Positions 17,582 through 26,340 of a DNA stretch of 64,000 nt are shown here, piece after piece. The DNA is from UBA8231 sp036011085. Its GTDB lineage: Bacteria > Latescibacterota > UBA2968 > UBA8231. The notes beneath the pieces were generated by a model that worked only from the letters and a program-made list of their open reading frames with translations, searched no databases and was not told where the DNA came from. The translations under genes and the position numbers were made by a program. Every line of letters starts with the position of its first letter. The first letter of the stretch is position 1. Location of the stretch: the NCBI GenBank assembly GCA_036011085.1, contig DASCMS010000048.1, positions 62,001 to 126,000 of the forward strand. The letters are read 5' to 3'.

Positions 17582-18132
17582 CAGTCGGACTCTGGCCGCG
17601 CGAAGTGCTCTTCCATGAAGCCGACGATGTCCCGCAGTGAGACGATGCCCACGGGACAACCGTCATCGTCGACGAGAGGCACGTGGCGGAAGCCATGGAT
17701 CGCCATCAGATGCAGGGCTCGGTTGATCGGATCGGAAGGCTTGAGCGCCGTCGGCTGCGGCGTCATCAGGCTTTCCACGGGGACGCTGTCAAGATTCTCG
17801 ATCAGACCCGCGACCCGGTAGAGTACATCGCGCTCGGTGAAGATGCCGGTGAGTTCGCCATGATCGGTGATGAGTACGCAACCGACGTTGTGCCCCTTCA
17901 GCCGTGCTACGGCCTCCCCGAGAGTGGCGTTCCGGTCAACCTTCTCCGGCTGGCGCGGATTGAGGCGCAACAGCGGCTCGGACAGCGCTGTGGAGTCGCC
18001 CTCGGTGGGATCCACCGAGTCGGCGACAATGCTCTGCCCGCACTCTTCGCAGACATCGGCTCCCGCCATGTTGCCATGGCCGCATGTGTGACACAGAACC
18101 TCGTCGTTGATTCCGCCTGTACTAGACTCCAT
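17581..18132 (-). CDS. Zinc-ribbon plus tandem CBS-domain protein
   Basis: A 183-aa protein with an N-terminal zinc ribbon (C14-x2-C17 and C28-x2-C31: CHTCGHGNMAGADVCEECG). A tandem CBS (Bateman) module spans about 65-175, with the motifs GCVLITDHGELTGIFTERDVL and FRHVPLVDDDGCPVGIVSLRDIV. Bateman modules bind adenine nucleotides or S-adenosyl compounds and report energy state. It starts at ATG 18132 with GGAG upstream, 17 bp after korB. A second, ribbon-less CBS protein lies at the other end of the same unit (21109-21579), so the Kor enzyme is bracketed by two candidate nucleotide sensors. Confidence 0.85.
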   Translation of the reverse strand: MESSTGGINDEVLCHTCGHGNMAGADVCEECGQSIVADSVDPTEGDSTALSEPLLRLNPRQPEKVDRNATLGEAVARLKGHNVGCVLITDHGELTGIFTERDVLYRVAGLIENLDSVPVESLMTPQPTALKPSDPINRALHLMAIHGFRHVPLVDDDGCPVGIVSLRDIVGFMEEHFARPESD

Positions 18133-18149
18133 CGTCTCCTGCTTTCACC

Positions 18150-19166
18150 CTACTCGACAACCCACGTATCACTGCTGTGCAACAACGCTGAAAGATCCGG
18201 CGCGCTCTGCGAGCGAGCCTCCTCTACCTGGGCCACCAGCATGTCGGTGTACGATGGCCGGTCGACGGAGCGCAGAATGCCGAAGGGCTGGGGGAACTCA
18301 GGGTGCAACATGCGGCTGAGCATATACGCGTAACTCGTGTTGTCCATGTCCTCGCGGTGCACGGCAAGGTCTGCCTCGCCGACGCCGTTCCCGAGGGCCA
18401 CGACCTCTGGTATCATGCCGTCCACGCGAACTCCCTTGTCCCGATCCTTGCCGTAAATGAGCGGCTCACCATCCTCGAGAAACAAGGTGTTGTCATCGCG
18501 AACATCGGACTTGCTCGTGTGATCCCAGGCCGTCGGGTTGTAGACCACGCAGTGCTGAAAGATCTCGACAAAGGCCGTGCCCTTGTGCGCCGCCGCTCGC
18601 CGCAAAACCTGCTGCAGGTGCTTGGTGTTGGTGTCCTGAGTGCGGGCGACGAAGGTTGCCTCGGCGCCGATGGCAACGGAAATCGGATTGAGCGGATAGT
18701 CGATGGAGCCCATGGGCGAAGACTTGGTTCGATGTCCACCCAGTGATGTGGGTGAATACTGACCCTTTGTCAGGCCGTAGATCCGGTTGTTGAAGAGAAT
18801 GATCTTCACATCCACGTTGCGGCGGATGCAGTGAATCAGGTGATTGCCACCGATGGAGAGTCCGTCTCCGTCGCCGGTGATCACCCAGACGGAAAGATCG
18901 GGATTCACCGACTTCAGACCGGTGGCGATGGTCGGCGCGCGACCATGGATCGAGTGAATCCCGAAGGTGTTCATATAGTACGGAAACCGGCTCGAACAGC
19001 CGATACCGGAAACGAACACGACCTGTTCTCGTGGCACGCCGATCTCGGGTAATACCTTCTGCATCTGCGCCAGGATCGCGTAGTCACCGCAGCCCGGGCA
19101 CCAGCGGACCTCCTGGTTGGAAACGAAATCCTTGCGGGTCAGAGTGCTTTCGGCGGTCTGCGTCAT
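18150..19166 (-). CDS. korB: 2-oxoacid:ferredoxin oxidoreductase, beta subunit
   Basis: The 338-aa TPP-binding subunit of a 2-oxoglutarate- or pyruvate-type ferredoxin oxidoreductase. It carries WCPGCGDY (about 22-29), GIGCSSRFPYYMNTFGIHSIHGR, and the TPP/Mg motif GDGDGLSIGGNHLIHCIRRNVDV with NNRIYGLTKGQYSPTS. The cysteines in WCPGCGDY and GIGC ligate the single 4Fe-4S cluster in this subunit type. With KorA it oxidises a 2-oxoacid with CoA and reduces ferredoxin, in the TCA cycle or reductively. It lies 21 bp after korA. Confidence 0.93.
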   Translation of the reverse strand: MTQTAESTLTRKDFVSNQEVRWCPGCGDYAILAQMQKVLPEIGVPREQVVFVSGIGCSSRFPYYMNTFGIHSIHGRAPTIATGLKSVNPDLSVWVITGDGDGLSIGGNHLIHCIRRNVDVKIILFNNRIYGLTKGQYSPTSLGGHRTKSSPMGSIDYPLNPISVAIGAEATFVARTQDTNTKHLQQVLRRAAAHKGTAFVEIFQHCVVYNPTAWDHTSKSDVRDDNTLFLEDGEPLIYGKDRDKGVRVDGMIPEVVALGNGVGEADLAVHREDMDNTSYAYMLSRMLHPEFPQPFGILRSVDRPSYTDMLVAQVEEARSQSAPDLSALLHSSDTWVVE

Positions 19167-19187
19167 CGAGTCTGTTCTGCCTGTGTC

Positions 19188-21074
19188 TCAGTCAAGGATG
19201 GCACGAATCTTGTCGGCGATCTCACGGATCTTGAATGGTTTCCCCTGGACTTTGTTCAGTTGCACCACGCGGATCGGAAAACTCGCCTGCAACAGCAGGG
19301 ACAGCTGACCCAGATTCAGTTCGGGCACCAGCACTTGCCGGTACCGCCCCAACACGTTGCCGAGGTTTCGTGGAAAGGGATTGAGGTGCCGTAGATGGAC
19401 GCTGGCCACGGACCGGCCCTCCTGCTGCATCTGTTCCACCGCAGCGCGGATGGCGCCGTATGTCCCGCCCCAACCGACGACGAGCAGATCGCCCTGCTCT
19501 GGACCGTTGACTTCGAGTTCCGGAATGAAATCGGCGATGCGGGCGACCTTTTCCGCCCGCAGCTTGATCATGTGCTCGTTGTCCAGCGGATCGTAGGACA
19601 CATTGCCGCTGCCATCCTGCTTGCCGAGTCCGCCGATCCGGTGTTCGAGGCCGGGTGTGCCCGGTATGACCCATGGCCTTGCGAGGGTTTCCGGGTCACG
19701 CATATAGGGTTGGTAGCCATCTGGATCGGTACGGTATTCGATCTCGATCGGCAGGATCGCATCGACCTCAGGGATCTGCCAGGGCTCGGAGCTGTTGGCA
19801 ACGTAACCATCGGTCAGCAGGTACACCGGGGTCATGGATCGCAGGGCGATGCGGCACGCCTCAATCGCCATGTCGAAGCAGTCGGCTGACGTGGCGGCGG
19901 CAACGATAGGTACGGGACACTCCCCGTTGCGCCCGAAAAACATCTCGAGCAGGTCAGCCTGTTCGGTCTTGGTAGGCAGACCCGTGCTGGGACCGCCACG
20001 CTGGACGTTGACGATGACCATGGGCAATTCGAGCACGACGGCCAGGCCGATGCCTTCGCTCTTGAGAGCTACGCCCGGGCCACTCGATGCTGTGGCCGCC
20101 AGGGCGCCGCCGAAAGCGCCGCCGATGATGGAGCCGATGGCAGCGATCTCATCTTCTGCCTGAAAGGTGCGCACATCAAAGTGCTTGAGTGCGGCAAGAC
20201 CTTCGAGGATGGGTGTGGCTGGTGTGATCGGGTAGCTGCCGTAGAACAGCGGCTTGTCCGCCTTCTGTGCCGCCGTCACGAGGCCGAGGACAATCGCCTC
20301 GTTGCCGGTGATGCGACGGTATGTGCCTGGCGGCACTTCGGTACGGCTGGGTACGGTGATCCGACCGGAGAAGGACTCCGTCGTCTCACCATAGGCATAA
20401 CCAGCCTTCAGGGCCCGAGTATTCGCCTCCACCACCTGCGGCCGCTTGGCGAACTTCTTCTCATAGAATGTCAGCGTGCTGTCGAGAGGCCGATCGAACA
20501 GCCAGAAGGCCAGCCCGAGAGCGAACCCGTTCTTGCACAGGTCCTTCTGCTGCGTCGTCATCTCCTCGATATCCTCGAGGGCGGCGCGAGTCAGTGTCGT
20601 CAGTGAAACGCGGTGCAACTCGAATCCGCGCAGTGAGTCGGGATCGTCGAGTGGATTCCCATCGTACCCGGCTTTGCGCAGGTTGATGCGGGTAAAGGCA
20701 TCGTCGTTGACGATGATGACGCCACCAGGCAGCAGATCTTCGAGATTGGCCGCCAGGGCTGCCGGGTTCATCGCCACCAGAACCTGCGGCTCGTCGCCAG
20801 AGGTGTAGACGTCGTTGGCAGCAAAGTTGACCTGGAATCCGGAGAGGCCAGGGATGGTTCCCACGGGCGCTCGGATTTCGGCGGGAAAGTCTGGGAAGGT
20901 AGAGACGTCGTTGCCAAGGATGGCCGACGTATTGGTGAACTGATCTCCGGTAAGCTGCATGCCGTCGCCTGAGTCACCGGAAAAACGGATGACGACGGCC
21001 TCTTGCTCGTTGCGGCTGGAGGCGCGCTCCTGGTCAGACACGCCGGGTTGGCCGCTGGCCGGTGATTCGGCCAT
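19188..21074 (-). CDS. korA: 2-oxoacid:ferredoxin oxidoreductase, fused gamma-alpha subunit
   Basis: A 628-aa protein joining the gamma domain (about 25-205: VVIRFSGDSGDGMQLTGDQF, IRAPVGTIPGLSGFQVNF) to the alpha domain. The latter has the family motif YGSYPITPATPILEGL and ASSGPGVALKSEGIGLAVVLELPMV, and ends in a transketolase-C-like region (LVVGWGGTYGAIRAAVE). This gamma-alpha fusion is the common KorA/OforA form. ATG 21074 has a strong SD (GGAGG). Specificity for 2-oxoglutarate over pyruvate is likely from the two-subunit layout but not proven. The gene stands between a CBS-domain gene 34 bp upstream and korB downstream. Confidence 0.93.
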   Translation of the reverse strand: MAESPASGQPGVSDQERASSRNEQEAVVIRFSGDSGDGMQLTGDQFTNTSAILGNDVSTFPDFPAEIRAPVGTIPGLSGFQVNFAANDVYTSGDEPQVLVAMNPAALAANLEDLLPGGVIIVNDDAFTRINLRKAGYDGNPLDDPDSLRGFELHRVSLTTLTRAALEDIEEMTTQQKDLCKNGFALGLAFWLFDRPLDSTLTFYEKKFAKRPQVVEANTRALKAGYAYGETTESFSGRITVPSRTEVPPGTYRRITGNEAIVLGLVTAAQKADKPLFYGSYPITPATPILEGLAALKHFDVRTFQAEDEIAAIGSIIGGAFGGALAATASSGPGVALKSEGIGLAVVLELPMVIVNVQRGGPSTGLPTKTEQADLLEMFFGRNGECPVPIVAAATSADCFDMAIEACRIALRSMTPVYLLTDGYVANSSEPWQIPEVDAILPIEIEYRTDPDGYQPYMRDPETLARPWVIPGTPGLEHRIGGLGKQDGSGNVSYDPLDNEHMIKLRAEKVARIADFIPELEVNGPEQGDLLVVGWGGTYGAIRAAVEQMQQEGRSVASVHLRHLNPFPRNLGNVLGRYRQVLVPELNLGQLSLLLQASFPIRVVQLNKVQGKPFKIREIADKIRAILD

Positions 21075-21108
21075 CCATTTTCCTCCTGTGGTTCGGGCGT
21101 GTGATCAC

Positions 21109-21579
21109 TCAGGCCCCCTCCCGGGTACGCGCGATTTTCTCGGGGTCGGGAGGCAGGTTGTAGACTTCACGGGGAAAATGGTCGGTCAGGAAACGAATAA
21201 CCGCGTGCTGGCTCAGATTGCCGGTGGTCCGCCCTTCGGCGTCGAGAACAGGCACGTTGCGGTAGTGCCCGGCGTTCATGAAGTGCACGGCGTGCCCTGC
21301 CGTATCATCCGGCGAGATGGTCTGGGGATTGACCGTCATGTGCTGCTGCACCTGATCGCTCAGGCGGGCAGGATCGTCGGCGATCTTGAGCAGTACGTCG
21401 CGTTCGGTGAAAATCCCGATCAGCCGACCGTCACTATCCTCGATAAGGGCCGCCGAGGCCCGTTCGTCGCGCATGCGGGAAAGCACCTCACCCACAGGCA
21501 CTTCACCGAGAATGCTGATGGAGCCGGTGAGATCCAAGTGGGAAATGCGTGCGTCCTGCAATGAGTGTACGAGAGTCAT
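21109..21579 (-). CDS. CBS-pair (Bateman) protein
   Basis: I start the gene at ATG 21579, which has an SD-like GAGGGG 5 nt upstream; a TTG 30 bp upstream is open but poorer. The 156-aa product consists mainly of two CBS motifs (ILGEVPVGEVLSRMRDERASAALI...GRLIGIFTERDVLLKI and HMTVNPQTISPDDTAGHAVHFM...YRNVPVLDAEGRTTG). It leads the korA-korB unit and probably senses adenine nucleotides to tune the enzyme or its partner. The C-terminal tail resembles short CBS proteins found beside electron-transfer enzymes. Confidence 0.85.
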   Translation of the reverse strand: MTLVHSLQDARISHLDLTGSISILGEVPVGEVLSRMRDERASAALIEDSDGRLIGIFTERDVLLKIADDPARLSDQVQQHMTVNPQTISPDDTAGHAVHFMNAGHYRNVPVLDAEGRTTGNLSQHAVIRFLTDHFPREVYNLPPDPEKIARTREGA

Positions 21580-21644
21580 TTCACCCCTCGGGAAACTACC
21601 AGAAGACAAGCTGAATGATGAATATAAAGTGAGGTCTCAGAGCG

Positions 21645-23828
21645 TCAAGAAACCGACGCGTGTGCGGGATGCGGCAGATCACAGATGACGATGGTCCCCG
21701 CCTGACTCGTCTTCGTCAACCGGCCGGTGGAGTCGGTTGCCAGCACACTCGCTCCGCTCGCCACGAGCCTGTGCAGCGCGTTCGTGACCATCGCCACCGA
21801 CGCCGCATCACAACCTGCCAGCGGCCTGTCCATGAGTACCAGGTCGCCGCGACGGACACTCGCCTGCTGTCGGGTCAGCCGTGCCAGCAGCCGTTCCACT
21901 TCCTCCAGATCATGATGCCTGGTATCGAGCCTGCGGCCGCCCAGCCCGCAACGCACCGCTTCGTTGAGCTTCTCCTTGACACGGCGCTCTCGCCCGAAGT
22001 GGGCCTCGGCTTCGGCCACCGTCATGGCAAACGTCTCGGCGATGGTGACACCGTGCGCTGTAGTGGCCAGTACCTCATCACGGAATCGTCGTCCCTCGCA
22101 GCGCGAGCAGGTCACCTCGACATCCTCCACCAGATCCAGGGCATGCCGGATCATCCCCTGCCCCTCGCACGCGGCGCAACGCCCACCTGGCTTTTCCAGC
22201 AGGAAGTGGTCGGTGCCGAGACCGCCTTCACGGGCGGCAGGAGCGTCGGCGAATAAGCGCGCCAGATCCCTGCTGACGCCGAAGGTCTCCACCAGCAGCG
22301 AATCACTCCGTCGCTCCAGGGTCGTCAGATCGATGACACGACGAACGGCCGGAGCCTGGACACGTGGCAGATCACGCCCCGCGCCACTCAGACCCTCCCG
22401 TATTCGTCGCAGCAGTTGCGATTTTCCCGCACCCGTCGGCCCGCCCACGGCGACGAACCGGCTCAGGGGCAGCACGATTCTACCGGCAGGGACGGGCACA
22501 TCACCCGCGGCTGGCGGCTCGATCACGAGTTGCTCTGCCTCGCTTACACCAGAGTCGGAAACCTGGCTCGGCGACAGTCTCTCGGGCTCTGCCATCTCAC
22601 CGATGTGGATGACGTCATCTGCCCATTCGTGTGTCTCCTCACCGCCGTCGAGAACAACCACCGACGCCCCCTCTTCGACCAGAGACCGCAGTCCGCTGCA
22701 GACGAGGCGACGGGAAGGTTCGTCCAGAGCGGAGGGAGGCGACAACACCACGTGGAGAACGCCTGCCAGACCCGTCACACGGGCGGCGGCAATGCCGAGG
22801 AGCAACCGCTCGCCGTGGGACAGGTCGACGAGACGACGCCACAAAGGCAGGTGATCAAGGGATAGCTCCTCACACACGACGCCGGCCCGACACAGTCGCT
22901 GCGCTTCCGCCTCCCGCCCCCCTGCCGTCAACTCCGCCAGGTCGCCCAGGCACAGGTTGCCGGCCAGATCACCCACGGGCATTCCGTCCACATGGACTGT
23001 CGTCGTACTGGCATCGCCGCGGGCAATCCGGTCCCAGTCCGGCTCCTGGCAGGCAAGACCACAGTCGACGCAGGCACGGCGCGAGTCGACCCAGGCGTGC
23101 TCGGCTTCGGTCACCAGCAGCGTACGTCCGCCAGCCACCGCCCGTGCCGTTCGTACCGCTTCACCCAGCCGACTGCGTGTTCGCCCCGATGGCGACAGAC
23201 GATCGACGACGACCTGCAGAACTTGATCTGTCGTCCAGGACGCCCCCGGGTCGAGAGCATCGATCCTGACTACCTGACCATCGACTCGAAGTCGGCGAAA
23301 ACCGGCGCGCTCGAGTTCGCCGACGACACCGGGGATGGCTTCTGCCGCCAGGGTCATCGGTGCGACTACGAGGATCGATTCGTCCGCAAACCGTTCGTCC
23401 ACGAGCCGCATCACATCCTCCTCGTGGAACGAGAGACAGGGCCCGGCACAGTGTCCGCATGTCACGCGGGACCGCAATCGCAGGACTCGGGTGAGATCGC
23501 CAGCCAGATGCAGATGTGACGCCACGGTGGCGTCGCTGGCAACCTTCGGCGGCAGTGGCTGGGCTGGCGGCAGACCGTCGATACCGTCGACGGCCGCCTG
23601 CGTACCGATGCCGCCCATGCGCTCGCGTTCGAAAGGACTCAGGGACAGAAGATACCGGCGACGACTCTCCCCAAGCAGAACTCGTTCGGCGAGCAGCTGT
23701 GCACCGGCACCCGCTGATCCGGCCAGGCAGACGAGGCGACGAAGGGGAATCCGCAGGTCGATGCCGCCCAGTCCGGCTTCGCGCACGCCACGCAGTTGAA
23801 TCGTGCCGCCGTGGGAGGATTCAGCCAT
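21645..23828 (-). CDS. UvrA-like protein with degenerate ATPase motifs
   Basis: A 727-aa UvrA relative (canonical UvrA is about 940 aa). Homology is seen at both ends. The start IQLRGVREAGLGGIDLRIP mirrors UvrA's IxIRGAREHNLKNIDL pattern, and the C-terminal finger C551-x2-C554 ... C-x2-C (to about 582) plus ITIAETFAMTV-like text match UvrA's last zinc module. The ATPase motifs are eroded. The first Walker A is GSAGAGAQ (37-44), lacking the lysine. Signature 1 is LSHGE, and the following Walker B reads LSPPS instead of LDEPS. The second Walker A (GGPTGAGKS) is intact, but signature 2 is gone (HDLEEVERLL) and Walker B reads LMDRPLAGCD. Extra Cys pairs (CGHCAGPC, CVDCGLAC) could bind zinc. It is probably a DNA-binding or regulatory paralogue rather than a repair ATPase. 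Confidence 0.75.
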   Translation of the reverse strand: MAESSHGGTIQLRGVREAGLGGIDLRIPLRRLVCLAGSAGAGAQLLAERVLLGESRRRYLLSLSPFERERMGGIGTQAAVDGIDGLPPAQPLPPKVASDATVASHLHLAGDLTRVLRLRSRVTCGHCAGPCLSFHEEDVMRLVDERFADESILVVAPMTLAAEAIPGVVGELERAGFRRLRVDGQVVRIDALDPGASWTTDQVLQVVVDRLSPSGRTRSRLGEAVRTARAVAGGRTLLVTEAEHAWVDSRRACVDCGLACQEPDWDRIARGDASTTTVHVDGMPVGDLAGNLCLGDLAELTAGGREAEAQRLCRAGVVCEELSLDHLPLWRRLVDLSHGERLLLGIAAARVTGLAGVLHVVLSPPSALDEPSRRLVCSGLRSLVEEGASVVVLDGGEETHEWADDVIHIGEMAEPERLSPSQVSDSGVSEAEQLVIEPPAAGDVPVPAGRIVLPLSRFVAVGGPTGAGKSQLLRRIREGLSGAGRDLPRVQAPAVRRVIDLTTLERRSDSLLVETFGVSRDLARLFADAPAAREGGLGTDHFLLEKPGGRCAACEGQGMIRHALDLVEDVEVTCSRCEGRRFRDEVLATTAHGVTIAETFAMTVAEAEAHFGRERRVKEKLNEAVRCGLGGRRLDTRHHDLEEVERLLARLTRQQASVRRGDLVLMDRPLAGCDAASVAMVTNALHRLVASGASVLATDSTGRLTKTSQAGTIVICDLPHPAHASVS

Positions 23829-23928
23829 GAGGAGGCAGGATCCTGAACGGCATTGCGGCGTCGTCAGAAGTGGCGCAGAATTGTCGTGCGGGAGGAGTGG
23901 CCCCTCCCGCGCCCACCCGGAGCGAGAA

Positions 23929-24741
23929 ATGACGATGGACCTTGGACGACTGTCTCTGTGGCTCTGTGCCGCATCCCTGACTGCGGCGGCGGTCTCTGCC
24001 GCGCCAGCTGCCTTCCATCACGACCTTCTCGACAGCGTTCTGACTCGCCGGGTGAACGAGGCAGGTGGGGTCGACTACGTGGGACTCGCCCTCGAGCGCG
24101 ACAGGCTCGATCGTTACGTGGCAGACCTGGCAACCTGCAGCCCACGCAACTGCCCCGAGCGTTTCGCCACCGGCCGCGACCGTCTGGCCTACTGGATCAA
24201 CGCTTACAACGCCTTCGTCTTGCGTGGCGTGATCGACGCCTTGCCTATCCACAGTGTCGCTGACGTAGAGGGTGGCCTCGACGGCTTCTTCCGGAAGCAG
24301 CGGTTTGTCGCCGGAGGCGATTCGCTGAGTCTCGACGACATCGAAAACCGCATCATCCGCCCGCAGTTCCGCGACCCTCGGATTCACTTCGCCGTCAACT
24401 GCGGCGCTGCCAGCTGCCCCGCCCTCGATCGGACCGCCTATGGCGGCGCCGATCTCGACGCTCGCCTCGACCGGCAGGCTCTCCGCTTCGCCGCCGATCC
24501 CGCCCACGTGCGCTGGGAGAAGGGTCATCTGCATCTGTCCCGAATCCTGGACTGGTACGGTGAGGATTTCGTGAAGTGGTACCCCACAGCACGGGCGCCG
24601 GTAGATGGCACTCCGACGCTGATCGACTACCTGAAGCTCTACGCCCCTGCCGATCTGCTCAGCCGCCTGACCCCGGGTGCCGGTTCGTCCGTCGAGTTCA
24701 ACGAGTACGACTGGGCACTGAATGCCCGGCCCTCCGACTGA
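23929..24741 (+). CDS. DUF547-family exported protein
   Basis: Starts at ATG 23929 with GGAG about 8 nt upstream; upstream in-frame codons overlap the divergent UvrA-like gene. The 270-aa product has a signal peptide (LSLWLCAASLTAAAVSAAPA). The DUF547 pattern is clear: VNEAGGVDYVGL, DRLAYWINAYNAFVLRGVIDALP, IHFAVNCGAASCPALDRTAY and LSRILDWYGEDF. The WINAYNAF and NCGAxSCP motifs are the family hallmarks. The function of DUF547 is not established; a periplasmic enzyme is a common guess because of the conserved Asn and Cys. It is monocistronic here. Confidence 0.85.
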   Translation: MTMDLGRLSLWLCAASLTAAAVSAAPAAFHHDLLDSVLTRRVNEAGGVDYVGLALERDRLDRYVADLATCSPRNCPERFATGRDRLAYWINAYNAFVLRGVIDALPIHSVADVEGGLDGFFRKQRFVAGGDSLSLDDIENRIIRPQFRDPRIHFAVNCGAASCPALDRTAYGGADLDARLDRQALRFAADPAHVRWEKGHLHLSRILDWYGEDFVKWYPTARAPVDGTPTLIDYLKLYAPADLLSRLTPGAGSSVEFNEYDWALNARPSD

Positions 24742-24761
24742 CAGAGGAGCCGCGCGCGGCT

Positions 24762-25625
24762 CTAGAGAAAGAACGGGTTGTGCGCCCGTTCTTCGGCCAC
24801 CGTCGTCGCCGGACCGTGTCCGGGGTAGAGCGTCGTTGACGGCGGTAGCGACAGGAGCCCATCTGCTACCGCTGTCTTCTGCCCGGCGTAATCGGCCCGC
24901 CGTTTCGTTCCCCCAAGGGAGCCGGCGAACAGGGCATCACCGACGAAGGCGGCGCCCTCATCATGTACGAAGGAGACGCCTCCCGGTGTGTGCCCTCCCG
25001 TGGCCTGCACATGGAAGGCTTGTTCGCCGACGCTGAGATGCACTCCCGGGACCAGGCGCTCAGCCATGTGCCGTGCCCGGTTGCCGGCCAACTCGAGATC
25101 GGCGGCACTGATGGCCGCTACCGCCCCGGTGGCCTCAACGATGTCGCTCACGGCATCGACATGATCGTAGTGGCCATGGGTCAGCCATACGCTGACCACT
25201 TCGGCCTCAGCCTGTGCCGCAGCCTGCAGCATACGCTCGGGTTGGAACCCGGGATCGATGACCGCGGCGCGGCGCGTCTGACGACAGATGGCCAGATACC
25301 CGTTCATCAGGAAGTCGGTACCCAGAACCAGCATCCGTACCTCGAGCCCGGATGATCTCTCGCCGTCCGCGTGCGGTTCGGTAGGAAAGAACGCCGCCAA
25401 AGCGCTGTCTTTCAGCTTGTCGGGATGAAGACCGAGGTCCCGAGCCAGCCGCGGCACGACGTCATCATCGGTGCGGCCTTCATAGGCCTCGATAGCCTCC
25501 AGATCCGAGACCGAGATCCCGGTTGTTGCGGACAGCTCCCGATGGGAGAGCTCCTGACCCCGCCGCGACTTGCCGACGACGTCACCGAACTCGTCCTCCA
25601 GCGCCTGGTAGGTGACGGGCTGCAT
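24762..25625 (-). CDS. HTH domain fused to metallo-beta-lactamase (glyoxalase II-like) hydrolase
   Basis: A 287-aa single frame. Residues 1-80 look like an XRE/lambda-repressor-type helix-turn-helix (HRELSATTGISVSDLEAIEAYEGR). Residues 97-287 form a metallo-beta-lactamase domain with H150-G-H152-Y-D154-H155, a further His in GGHTPGG, the bridging Asp in FVGDALF and the last His in YPGHGP. The MBL part resembles glyoxalase II or persulfide dioxygenase-type hydrolases. The HTH recognition helix suggests DNA binding, so the protein could be a metabolite-gated regulator, or the HTH may serve only as a protein-interaction module. It follows the lipoprotein gene by 4 bp. Confidence 0.8.
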   Translation of the reverse strand: MQPVTYQALEDEFGDVVGKSRRGQELSHRELSATTGISVSDLEAIEAYEGRTDDDVVPRLARDLGLHPDKLKDSALAAFFPTEPHADGERSSGLEVRMLVLGTDFLMNGYLAICRQTRRAAVIDPGFQPERMLQAAAQAEAEVVSVWLTHGHYDHVDAVSDIVEATGAVAAISAADLELAGNRARHMAERLVPGVHLSVGEQAFHVQATGGHTPGGVSFVHDEGAAFVGDALFAGSLGGTKRRADYAGQKTAVADGLLSLPPSTTLYPGHGPATTVAEERAHNPFFL

Positions 25626-25629
25626 GCGC

Positions 25630-26295
25630 TCAGCCGGCCCGCATACTGCGAACCATCTGCTCGAAGGACTCGCTCAGTTCTGCCACTTCGACCTCGGGGC
25701 CGGTGAGTTTGAGGTAGAGGAAAGTGCTCCCCGTGTGCACGATGGCGCCCAGCAGACGGTACTGCTCCACGGCCCCTCCGCCCGTACTCATACCACCGCT
25801 GTACGTGCCGGCGGCATCGACCAGCGTCGCTTCGAGGCCACCATCACTCTGCAGGACCCAGCGTCTTGCCTGGGCGCCCGAATCACCGCCCTTCCCCTGG
25901 CTGAATTGGCCGATCCAACGGTCCACGTTGTCGTCGACGCTGCCCATGTTCCCGGCGAAGACGGCAAGACCGGCGCTCGTACCGCCGTGAACGGCGGGTA
26001 CCGAGTACTGGGCGATGCGCATGCTGCTGGTGGGCTTTTCCGCCTGCCAGCCGGCGGGTACTTCTGTCAGAACGCCCTGCCACTGTTGCACATCCGCAGC
26101 GCCCGCATTCCCGCCGCCGACGGGAGCTCTGACGGCAGTCGGCGCCTTCGTCGCCGCGGCGCTGACACCGATGGGTGTCAGGTTCTTTTCCACCAGGGCG
26201 GCGTCGACTTGCTTTTCGCTGTAGTTCTGTCCGCAGGACAGCGCCACAAAGGCGATCAGGGCGAAGGACAACTGCTGCTTCGTGGTCACATCCAA
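25630..26295 (-). CDS. Lipoprotein of unknown function
   Basis: A 221-aa lipoprotein. The signal peptide ends in a lipobox (VALSC) with Cys21 as the acylated residue followed by Gly. The mature sequence has a low-complexity Ala/Pro/Gly spacer (about 45-65) and then a compact domain (WQGVLTEVPAGWQAEKPTSSMRIAQY..., AVFAGNMGSVDDNVDRWIGQF, LYLKLTGPEVEVAELSESFEQMVRSM). The last segment resembles outer-membrane or periplasmic proteins that test membrane-damage-type ligands, but no family is certain. ATG 26295 has a good SD (GAGGAG). Co-transcribed with the HTH-MBL gene. Confidence 0.7.
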   Translation of the reverse strand: MDVTTKQQLSFALIAFVALSCGQNYSEKQVDAALVEKNLTPIGVSAAATKAPTAVRAPVGGGNAGAADVQQWQGVLTEVPAGWQAEKPTSSMRIAQYSVPAVHGGTSAGLAVFAGNMGSVDDNVDRWIGQFSQGKGGDSGAQARRWVLQSDGGLEATLVDAAGTYSGGMSTGGGAVEQYRLLGAIVHTGSTFLYLKLTGPEVEVAELSESFEQMVRSMRAG

Positions 26296-26340
26296 CTCCT
26301 CGGGTCGAGATGCTGATCGTTCACCCGGGGAAACTATGGA

